A DNA stretch of 8,492 nucleotides. It comes from Gemmatimonadota bacterium. Lineage in GTDB: Bacteria > Gemmatimonadota > Gemmatimonadetes > Gemmatimonadales > GWC2-71-9. The stretch is taken from the NCBI GenBank assembly GCA_016180765.1, contig JACPAP010000032.1, positions 1-8,492 of the forward strand, in the 5' to 3' direction. Under the pieces are notes generated by a model. That model was not told the DNA's origin, did no database searches, and saw only the letters and a program-made list of their open reading frames with translations. Shown here in pieces: positions 1 through 6,178 of this stretch; within the stretch, counting starts at the first letter, position 1, and each line of letters begins with the position of its first letter. A program made the translations under genes and the position numbers.

Positions 1-1241
1 TGCTGCTGGTGCTGGGCTTCGCGGATTCGCTGGCCGCGCAGAACCTGGACCTGGCGCACCTGCGGGACACCGTAGGCGTCATCCTGGACGCCGCGGTGCG
101 CGACTCTGTGTTTCCGGGCGCCATCGCCGTGGTGGGCACCCGGGACGGCGTGCTGCTGGAGCGCACGGCGGGGCATTTGGACTGGGGTCCGTCGCCCGCG
201 CCGAACGCCAGCACGCTCTGGGACCTGGCCTCCCTCACCAAGGTCGTGGCCCTCACGACCGCCATCATGCAGCTCACCGAGCGGGGCCTGATCGAGCTGG
301 ACGCGCCGGTCGCGAGATACCTCCCGCAGTTTACCGGCGCCGGTAAAGAGCGGGTGACCCTGCGTCACCTCCTCACCCACTCCTCCGGGCTCCCGGCCTG
401 GCGTCCGTTCTACCAGGAAGCGCCAACCGCGGACAGCGTCCTGGCGCTGGTGTTCGCCACTCCGCTGGACACCGTGCCCGGCGCCCGCATGGTGTACAGC
501 GACCTCGGCGCCATCCTGCTGGGCCAGATCGTGGTCCGGGTGAGCGGGGAGCCGTTCGACCGCTATGTCCAAACGCGGATCCTTACGCCCCTGGGGATGC
601 GGGACACCCAGTTTCGACCCCCGCGGGCCCTTTGGGGGCGCGTGGCCCCGACCGAGGTCGATACCGTCTGGCGCAAGCGGCACCTGCGCGGCGAGGTCCA
701 CGACGAGAACGCGTATGCCCTGGGCGGCGTGTCGTCCCACGCCGGCCTCTTCAGCACCGCGCGGGATCTCACGCGGTTCGCGCGGATGTTACTGCGGGGC
801 GGCGCGCTCGACGGGGCGGCCATCGTCGCACCCCAAACCATTGCCGCGTTCACGCGGGTCCAGAACCCGGCACTCTCCCAGCGGGCGCTTGGATGGGAGA
901 CGCCCGACGGAAAGAACTCCGGTGGCCACCTGCTGTCGTCACCGGCCTTTGGACACACCGGCTTCACCGGCACGTCGCTCTGGATCGACCCCGAGAGCAA
1001 CCTGTTCATCCTGCTCCTGTCGAACCGGGTGAACCCCACGCGCGAGCGCACCGGGATCGCGGCGGTGCGCGTCGCCCTGGTGGACGCGGTGCTCTCCGTG
1101 GTAGGAAGGGGGGCGGCGCAGCCGCCGCCCGATGCCTCCGGGCGGCGCGGGTTGCAACACCGCGAAAAGCCCTGGTCCCGCCCTGCCTTGCGATCTCCCA
1201 CGCCGCGGCCTACCTCTAAGACCGAGGAGGCCCCTCGATGA
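1..1241 (+). CDS. Secreted beta-lactamase-family (class C / PBP4B-like) serine hydrolase, 5' end outside window
   Basis: The frame is open to the left edge, and codons 3-50 look like the end of a signal peptide (hydrophobic run, then AAQ), so the true start lies upstream; the GTG at 9 is probably internal. Numbering residues from that GTG, the catalytic SxxK is S75-L-T-K78 (in ASLTKVV), the second motif is Y163-S-D165 (YSD in place of YxN), and HTG at 316-318 stands in for KTG. An HDENA segment at 231-235 followed by GGVSSHAGLF is typical of the E. coli YfeW/PBP4B and NagZ-fused branch of the family, which suggests an envelope esterase or D,D-peptidase-like role rather than antibiotic resistance. 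The conserved fold ends near residue 362; the last ~48 residues are a Pro/Arg-rich tail of doubtful origin. The stop overlaps the next gene's start (ATGA), so the two are probably cotranscribed and translationally coupled. Family assignment is firm; the substrate is unknown. Confidence 0.9.
   Translation, partial: LLVLGFADSLAAQNLDLAHLRDTVGVILDAAVRDSVFPGAIAVVGTRDGVLLERTAGHLDWGPSPAPNASTLWDLASLTKVVALTTAIMQLTERGLIELDAPVARYLPQFTGAGKERVTLRHLLTHSSGLPAWRPFYQEAPTADSVLALVFATPLDTVPGARMVYSDLGAILLGQIVVRVSGEPFDRYVQTRILTPLGMRDTQFRPPRALWGRVAPTEVDTVWRKRHLRGEVHDENAYALGGVSSHAGLFSTARDLTRFARMLLRGGALDGAAIVAPQTIAAFTRVQNPALSQRALGWETPDGKNSGGHLLSSPAFGHTGFTGTSLWIDPESNLFILLLSNRVNPTRERTGIAAVRVALVDAVLSVVGRGAAQPPPDASGRRGLQHREKPWSRPALRSPTPRPTSKTEEAPR
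1224..1230 (+). promoter_or_regulatory. Shine-Dalgarno site of the creatininase-like gene
   Basis: GAGGAGG lies 7 bases before the ATG at 1238, inside the last codons of the upstream serine hydrolase. It is the strongest ribosome binding site in the window. It fixes the start of the creatininase-like gene and shows that this gene can be initiated independently despite the 4-base overlap. Confidence 0.75.
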
Positions 1242-2152
1242 CAAGGACACGTTCTGTTCCCCTGACCCTGGCGCTGGTCGTCGGGCTGGCATCCGCCGGC
1301 CCCACCGTGGCCCAGCAACGCGCGCTGACCCCGGAGGAGCGGGCGCGCCAGCAGGCCGAGCAGGAGCGCCGGCTCCAGGAAGAGCTGAAAGCGCCACGCC
1401 CCATCGACGCTCTGAACTCGGTGTGGCTCGAAGAGCTGACCTGGATGGAGATCCGAGACGCGATGGCGGCCGGCAAGACCACCGTGATCATCCCCACGGG
1501 CGGGATCGAGCAAAACGGCCCGTATGTCGCACTGGGGAAGCACAACTACGTGCTTCAGGGAGCCTGCGAAGGTATTGCGCGAGCACTCGGCAACGCGCTC
1601 TGCGCGCCCATCGTCAAGTTCGTGCCGGAGGGCAACCACGAGCCACCGTCCGGTCACATGCGCTACCCGGGGACCATCAGCCTGCGGGAAGAGACTTACG
1701 AGGCGATGCTGGACGACATCGGCAGCAGCCTCAAGGCCCACGGGTTCAAGCACATCATCTACATCGGCGACAGTGGCGGGAATCAGACCGGCATGAAGGC
1801 GGTGGCCGAGCGGCAGAACCGGCGCTGGGGCCAACCCATTGCCCACTTCATTCCCGAGTTCTATGACTATCCCGGCGTCCGGGCGTACCTGGAGCGCGAG
1901 CTGGGCATCATGCAGGGGAACGACGGCATCCACGACGACTATCAGCTTACCGCCTTGATGATGACGGTGGATCCCACGGTGGTCCGGTACGACCAGCGCG
2001 TGAAGGCGGGCAAGGCCACCATCAACGGCGTGAGTATCGCCCCGAAAGAGCAGACTATTGAGGTCGGGAAGAAGCTGATGCAGTACCGGGTGGATGTGAC
2101 GGTGAAAGCCATCCACGCGGCCCTGTCCAGTGGGGCGTCCAGCCGGCCCTAG
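1238..2152 (+). CDS. Secreted creatininase-family protein with altered metal site
   Basis: This 304-residue protein begins with a signal peptide (hydrophobic core at about 8-20, likely cut after TVA at residue 25) and then a charged Glu/Arg/Gln helix (31-52). From about 60 to 295 it follows the creatininase/amidohydrolase fold: WMEIRDAMAAG, the GxxEQxGP loop at 88-95, YPGTISL at 143-149, and a GGN turn at 180-182. Creatininase relatives are cytoplasmic metal-dependent amidohydrolases (creatininase, FAPy deformylase, MftE). Here several ligands differ: the usual EQHGPH reads E91-Q-N93-G-P-Y, the aspartate of LGTD is H102, the histidine of GH(Y/G)(E/G)N is S179, and the late HAGExETS motif reads H232-D-D-Y-Q-L-T. 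The overall sequence is well kept, with no stop or frameshift, so it is unlikely to be decayed. It may use another metal set, or bind without catalysis. Start choice rests on the strong upstream GAGGAGG. Confidence 0.88.
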   Translation: MTRTRSVPLTLALVVGLASAGPTVAQQRALTPEERARQQAEQERRLQEELKAPRPIDALNSVWLEELTWMEIRDAMAAGKTTVIIPTGGIEQNGPYVALGKHNYVLQGACEGIARALGNALCAPIVKFVPEGNHEPPSGHMRYPGTISLREETYEAMLDDIGSSLKAHGFKHIIYIGDSGGNQTGMKAVAERQNRRWGQPIAHFIPEFYDYPGVRAYLERELGIMQGNDGIHDDYQLTALMMTVDPTVVRYDQRVKAGKATINGVSIAPKEQTIEVGKKLMQYRVDVTVKAIHAALSSGASSRP

Positions 2153-2197
2153 ACGCCCGGGCGAGGCCCTTCCAGAACGGTGCGGCGCCCTGGGCGT
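2153..2197. terminator. Convergent-gene hairpin, probable bidirectional terminator
   Basis: Between the stop of the creatininase-like gene and the stop of the minus-strand peptidase gene, ACGCCCGGGCG (2153-2163) pairs with CGCCCTGGGCGT (2186-2197), with a single unpaired base at 2191 and a 22-base loop. It starts right after the plus-strand stop and reaches the minus-strand stop codon. There is no T-run on either side, so termination here would need help or be inefficient; the position between convergent genes is the main argument. Confidence 0.45.
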
Positions 2198-3084
2198 TAC
2201 CTTGCGCTCGCTGAGTCCGCCGCCCCCACCATCCGCAGCAAGAACTCCATCTCCCGTGCGGCCATCTCCAGCTCAAGACTCCACGGCCGCCCACCGGCAT
2301 GCCCCGATCGCAGGTCGTGATAGAGAATCACGGGGAGCCGTGAGCGCGTGGCCGCCTGGAGCCGCGCCGCCATCTTGCGCGCCTGCCACGGCGGGACCCG
2401 GGTGTCCCAGTAGCCCGTGCGGAACATGACCGCCGGGTAGCTGGTGCCGTCGCGCAGGTGCTGATACGGCGAGAACTTCCGGATGGCCTCGAACTGCTCC
2501 GGGTTCGACGCGTCGCCGTACTCCAGCAGCGCCGGCAGGTTGTTCGCGGTCCGGAATTGATAGAACCGCACCATGTCGAGGTCGGGGTAGCCGATGTACG
2601 CGGCCCGGAACCGGTCCGGCTGCTGGATGATTGCCGCTCCCATGAGCAACCCGCCGTTGCTGGTGCCGCGAATGGCAAAGCGCTGGGGCCTGGTGTACCC
2701 GCTGTCCACCAACCACTGCGCCGCGGCCAGGAAGTCGTCGAACACGTGCTGCTTGTTCCCCAGCATCCCGTCCCGGTGCCATGCCTCGCCGAATTCGTTG
2801 CCGCCCCGGAGCGTGGCTTGCGCGTAGAGACCGCCGCGCTCCACCCACCAGGCCGCCCGCGGGTCGAACCGCGGCATCAGACTCAGCGTGAATCCACCAT
2901 AGCCGTGGAGCAGCGTCGGTGTGTCGCCGTTGGGAGCCAGGCCGCGCCGGTGCATCAGGTACATGGGCGCCCGCGTCCCGTCCTTGGAGGTGTACCAGAC
3001 CTGCCGCACCCCGATGCCCGCCGAGTCGAACGGTACCTCGGCGGATTCCCATACGGTCCGCTCGCCGGTGGCGAGGTTCACCTG
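2197..3084 (-). pseudogene. Catalytic (C-terminal) half of prolyl oligopeptidase, downstream of an in-frame TAA
   Basis: This half is in the same frame as the N-terminal half, separated only by a TAA at 3085-3087. It holds the alpha/beta-hydrolase domain of an S9A prolyl oligopeptidase, which cleaves short peptides after proline. Numbering the restored 724-residue protein, LLHGYGGF is near 487-494, LRGGNEFGEAWH near 521-532, the nucleophile is S571 in GTSNGG, the acid is probably D656 in GYWDTRVP, and the base is H691 in SGHAGG. All three triad residues and the neighbouring conserved blocks are present, so there is no sign of further decay. The only nearby start is a GTG at 3081, without an evident Shine-Dalgarno, and a separate catalytic domain without its propeller would be abnormal for the family. 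It is therefore expressed only if the stop is read through, re-initiated or not real. Confidence 0.85.
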
Positions 3085-4371
3085 TTAGGTGACCAACGGC
3101 TGCGCCAGCGATGTGGTGGTAAGCAGTGCCCGGCCTTTGCCGTTTCCCCGAATGGTGGCCGCGGCGTGGTCCGGCAGCGGCACCTCACCCGCCGGCTTCC
3201 CATCCATGGTGAAGACCCGGATCCGGTGGCTCACGTCGTGCAGGTACGTGACGTACAGCTTGCCGTCGATCTGCGAGAAGCCGTCCAGCACGTCTTCGCC
3301 CTCGGGGATTACCTCGCTCCAGTGCTCGCGCGCCGGCTTCAGCGGATCGACCACGACGATGCGCCCCTTGGGTGCGTCGAGATCGGTGCGCATCCACACC
3401 TTGCCGTCGATGAATTGGGGGGCGAAGTGGGCGGGCAGGTCCTTGGCGATGGTGATCATGCCGCCGCCGCGCGACACGTTCTGGAGCAACACGTCGTTCC
3501 GCGCCCAGCCGTGGCCAACGTGGTAGAGCCGCCAACGCCCATCTTGCGGGAAGCTCACATTGAGGAACGAGGTCGGCTCCAGCCCATCGCCGAAGAGCAC
3601 GGAGTCCCTCGCCGGGTCGGTCCCGAGCTGGTGGTACTTGAGCCGAGGGCCGATCTGGCGGGAGCGATGCACGTAGTAGAAGCCGGCGCCGGTCCGGTCG
3701 AAGCTGATGCTGGCGTACAGCGCCCAGGGGAGGCTGTCGGGCAGGTCCGCGCCGTTCGCGACGTCGCGCACGCGTACCGAGATCTCGTCGGGGCCGCCGT
3801 CGCGCACGCTGTAGAGCATGAGCCTGCCGTCCGGCGAGAAGCCCTCGATCCCAACGCCCGTGGTGGCGTCCGATCGGATGGCCAGGGGATCGACGATCTT
3901 CTGGTATTCTGCCTCGGGGTCAATCGGGGTCGGGCGCGCCGGGGCCCGACGTCGGTAGATCGCCCCCACTTCCTCGCCCGAGCGGCGCAGGGTGAAGTAC
4001 TCCCAGCTGCCCGCCTTTCGCGGCTGGCCGATGTTGGGCGCTCCCATCAGCTCGCGCAGGCGGGAGGCGATCTGGCGCCGGGACGGCGTGTCGCCAATGA
4101 TGGAATCCGCGTACCTGTTCTGCGCGGCGATCCACCCCCGTACCTCCGCGCTCTGCTGATCTTCGAGCCACCGGTAGGGGTCCCGGAACCTGACGCCGTG
4201 GAGGGTGTCCACCACGGTCGCCTGCCGGGTCTCGGGCGGCGGCGGGTAGGGAGAGCGTGCGCAGGCGACGACCGCCGAGAGACCGACGGCGATGACGGCA
4301 CCGGTGAAGGCGCGGGCTGCGTCTCGTGGCGCGCTGCAGTTCGCGCACGCCGCAGACGAGCAGGGTTTCAT
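3085..4371 (-). pseudogene. N-terminal half (lipoprotein signal and beta-propeller) of prolyl oligopeptidase, ending at premature TAA
   Basis: From the ATG at 4371 this codes 428 residues before TAA. A hydrophobic stretch at about 22-36 ends in V-V-A-C37, a good lipobox, so the protein is probably a lipoprotein. The stretch before the core is long (about 21 residues) and coincides with an inverted copy of the upstream gene's end. The mature part opens with the S9A hallmark (YPPPPETR, then DPYRWLED at 64-71 and AAQN at 82-85) and continues as the beta-propeller that gates the active site. The last codons, around SLAQPLVT, match the family's entry strand into the catalytic domain, where a residue such as Tyr is common; TAC or TAT to TAA is a single-base change. 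The 10-base gap from the upstream hydrolase stop and the lack of a clear Shine-Dalgarno suggest coupling by re-initiation. A longer start at 4461 is rejected because it overlaps the hydrolase and gives an implausible basic leader. Confidence 0.85.
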
Positions 4372-4425
4372 GGCGCGCGCTTCACTGACGCGCGCTCTGA
4401 GACGCAGCCCGGCCTTCACCGGTGC
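4298..4425. repeat. Near-perfect 27/28-base inverted repeat spanning a gene junction
   Basis: The arm at 4298-4325 (beginning GCACCGGTGAAGGC) is the reverse complement of 4399-4425 except for one extra G at 4312 in the left arm. Weaker similarity continues inwards (blocks GCGCGC, CAGT, GCGC and CGCC recur in order), so the whole 128-base segment is an imperfect palindrome. On the minus-strand transcript the first arm covers the last codons of the serine hydrolase and the second covers codons about 16-25 of the prolyl oligopeptidase; the peptidase ATG (4371-4369) lies in the interval between them. Confidence 0.85.
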
Positions 4426-6046
4426 TCTCGTCGCCCACGCCCGGCCGCGCCCGCGGCACAACCAGGTCCCACACCCGCGACTCGCTCAGGTGCATCGCGG
4501 TGATGCGGCCGCCGCGATCCCGCGTGAACCACACCGCGCCGCCGCGTGCGGTGAAGCCGTCCGGGTAGGTTGGGCGCAGCGTCAGCACGGAGCCGGCCCG
4601 TGGAGAGAGCGTGAGGGAATCGCCCGCTAGCTTCACCTGGAATGTGACCCCGATCTCGTCGCTCGGGTAGGCGCCCTCGAACGCCCGCAGTTGCTCCGGC
4701 GTGGGGGTCCAGAACCTCTCCGCCACATAGGTATAGGAAACGGTATCGCCATCCGGCTGCGCGATGCGAATCCCTGTGGGCTTGGCCGTAGGCCCCACCT
4801 CGAAATGCCACCGGGTGCCGTTAGCCAGCCAGAACCAGCCGTTGGGCAGGGCGCGGAAGCGCGCCGCCCCGCCGGGGGCCACCTCGAGCGACACATGGGT
4901 GCGGGTGTTGCGGTAGATGCCCAGGTAGGTCGCGAACGTCGCCGAATCGGCCCGCGTGGTGTCCAGCGCGGCGGGTGGGGGGAAGTCGCCGATCAGCCAG
5001 TCGGCGAGCTGATCGGTGTAACTGCCGGCAGCCCCGCTGGAGGAGTTGCATAGCACCGCGATCGAGAGACTGCCGCGATCGGGATAGCGGGCGAGGTAGG
5101 TGGAGTACCCCGCCGTGGAGCCGCTGTGAGAGATCTCCGGAACGCCACGATAGCTGGTTACCCTGAGACCCCGCGCGTATTCGATCTCCCGGCCGTTGTT
5201 GAGCCGCATGCGGCGGGTGAGCGAGTCCACTACCGCGGCGCCCAGCTTGCGGGTGGCGAGCGCCTCGTTCCAGATCAGCCAATCGCCCACGGTGGTGAGC
5301 ATTCCGCCCGGGCCCACCACGTTCTCGAACGGCATGTTGAGATGCCAGCCGTCGTCCTCGCGGCTGTACGCTTGCGCTCTCCCGGGAACCAGACGGGTGA
5401 AGTCGTCACGCCATTGGGTGTGCGTCATGCCCAGCGGCCGGAAGATTCGCTCCCGGGTGAACTCCTGGAACGACTTGCCGCTTACCCGCTCGACGATGGT
5501 CATGGCCAGGGCGTAGCCGGAGTTGGTGTACGAGTAGTACTCGCCCACCGGGTAGTTCAACGCCTTCTGCCGGAACACAATGTCCAGCAGATCGGCCTGG
5601 GTCTGGGCCCGCGTGCCGCGGGGCCAGCCGGCGGCCGCCACCAGCGAGCTCCACTCGCGGAGACCGCTGGTGTGGGTGAGCAGGTGCCGGATGGTGATGG
5701 GCCGGTCGTATTCCGGAAGCTCGGGGAGGTACTTCCGGGCCGGGTCGTCCAGGCTCAGCTTGCCGTCCAGCGCGAGCAGGATGATGGCGGTGGCGGTGAA
5801 CTGCTTGGCCACGGAGCCGGACTCGAAGATGGTCTCGGCGGTGATCGGCGTGCCGGTCTCGAGATCGGCCATGCCGTAGCCGCGGGTGAGCAACACCTTG
5901 CCTTCCCGTGCCACGCCCAGGGCGCACCCCGGCGTGTGGGTCGAGTTCCAGCGCGCGAACACCGTGTCGGCGACCGCGGAAAGATCGGGTTGCTGGCCAG
6001 TCAGCGTCGCCGGCAGGGCGAGGAAGAGCAGAGCGAAGCGCTTCAT
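4382..6046 (-). CDS. Secreted beta-lactamase-family serine hydrolase with C-terminal beta-rich domain
   Basis: I start this gene at the ATG at 6046 (MKRF), which gives a compact signal peptide (KRF, Leu/Ala core, end near LTGQ, residues 1-17); a GTG four codons upstream would give a less usual leader, and neither has a strong Shine-Dalgarno. The product is 554 residues. Motifs are complete: S78-V-A-K81 (nucleophile and base), Y173-T-N175 and H307-S-G309 in place of KTG. LLTHTSGLREW at 122-132 is also typical. The catalytic fold ends near 355 (ADWLIGDF), followed by a Pro/Ala linker and a beta-rich domain (about 365-535) like those often appended to this family. Such proteins are periplasmic or lipid-exposed esterases, peptidases or D-amino-acid amidases; the substrate cannot be told from sequence. 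It is the first gene of a two-gene unit with the peptidase 10 bases downstream. The last ~20 residues (GDESTGEG...) are low in complexity and overlap the inverted repeat. Confidence 0.92.
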   Translation of the reverse strand: MKRFALLFLALPATLTGQQPDLSAVADTVFARWNSTHTPGCALGVAREGKVLLTRGYGMADLETGTPITAETIFESGSVAKQFTATAIILLALDGKLSLDDPARKYLPELPEYDRPITIRHLLTHTSGLREWSSLVAAAGWPRGTRAQTQADLLDIVFRQKALNYPVGEYYSYTNSGYALAMTIVERVSGKSFQEFTRERIFRPLGMTHTQWRDDFTRLVPGRAQAYSREDDGWHLNMPFENVVGPGGMLTTVGDWLIWNEALATRKLGAAVVDSLTRRMRLNNGREIEYARGLRVTSYRGVPEISHSGSTAGYSTYLARYPDRGSLSIAVLCNSSSGAAGSYTDQLADWLIGDFPPPAALDTTRADSATFATYLGIYRNTRTHVSLEVAPGGAARFRALPNGWFWLANGTRWHFEVGPTAKPTGIRIAQPDGDTVSYTYVAERFWTPTPEQLRAFEGAYPSDEIGVTFQVKLAGDSLTLSPRAGSVLTLRPTYPDGFTARGGAVWFTRDRGGRITAMHLSESRVWDLVVPRARPGVGDESTGEGRAASQSARQ

Positions 6047-6096
6047 GGGTATCGCCACGTCTCAGGGTGAAGGAACTAGCCGGTTCGTCTCGCGAC

Positions 6097-6125
6097 AAAT
6101 GACGGTGCTGCTGCGGCGGCGTCAA
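6097..6125 (-). promoter_or_regulatory. Candidate promoter for the serine hydrolase-peptidase pair
   Basis: On the minus strand TTGACG (6125-6120) is followed after 17 bases by TCATTT (6102-6097). The -35 is close to consensus and the spacing is ideal, but the -10 matches TATAAT poorly. It would start transcription near 6090, about 45 bases before the ATG at 6046. This is the largest intergenic gap inside the minus-strand run (about 122 bases), which makes a promoter here likely even if these exact boxes are wrong. Confidence 0.35.
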
Positions 6126-6140
6126 GTTCAGCAAGTTCAG
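6123..6140. repeat. Tandem 9-base repeat at the promoter
   Basis: CAAGTTCAG occurs twice head to tail (6123-6131 and 6132-6140); a related TTCAGCG follows at 6147-6153. On the minus strand this reads as GCTGAA three times, the last copy running into the candidate -35 box. It may be an operator, or chance in a short gap. Confidence 0.5.
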
Positions 6141-6161
6141 CGTGATTTCAGCGCCCTTCGG

Positions 6162-6178
6162 CGTGCCCTTACGGCACG
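6162..6178 (-). terminator. Small hairpin across the stop codon of the barrel gene
   Basis: CGTGCC (6162-6167) pairs perfectly with GGCACG (6173-6178) around a 5-base loop that holds most of the TAA stop of the barrel gene. A 4-base stem (CGCC/GGCG with a GAAG loop on the minus strand) follows directly. There is no U-run, so this is a weak terminator or an RNA-end stabiliser at best. Confidence 0.25.

Noticed and set aside
1111..1130. GC hairpin as a terminator between the first hydrolase and the creatininase-like gene
   Set aside because: It has no T-run and lies inside an open frame that overlaps the next gene, so termination there would cut the coupled unit; kept only as support for a frameshift idea.
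563..2116. A 517-codon minus-strand open frame opposite the serine hydrolase and the creatininase-like gene
   Set aside because: It spans two clear plus-strand genes of known families, and its protein is His/Arg/Pro-rich without domains.
2197..3081. A separate gene starting at GTG 3081 coding only the catalytic domain of the peptidase
   Set aside because: There is no Shine-Dalgarno, the frame is continuous with the upstream half but for one codon, and stand-alone catalytic domains are not usual in the S9A family. A nonsense change explains the data better.
2458..4503. A 681-codon plus-strand open frame opposite the peptidase gene
   Set aside because: It is antisense to a recognisable prolyl oligopeptidase over its whole length, crosses the peptidase/hydrolase junction, and has no family motif; long antisense frames are expected in DNA of this GC content. 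It does show that the TAA on the other strand does not break an alternative gene.
5126..6070. A 314-codon plus-strand open frame opposite the second serine hydrolase
   Set aside because: It is a shadow of a gene with all three catalytic motifs on the minus strand.
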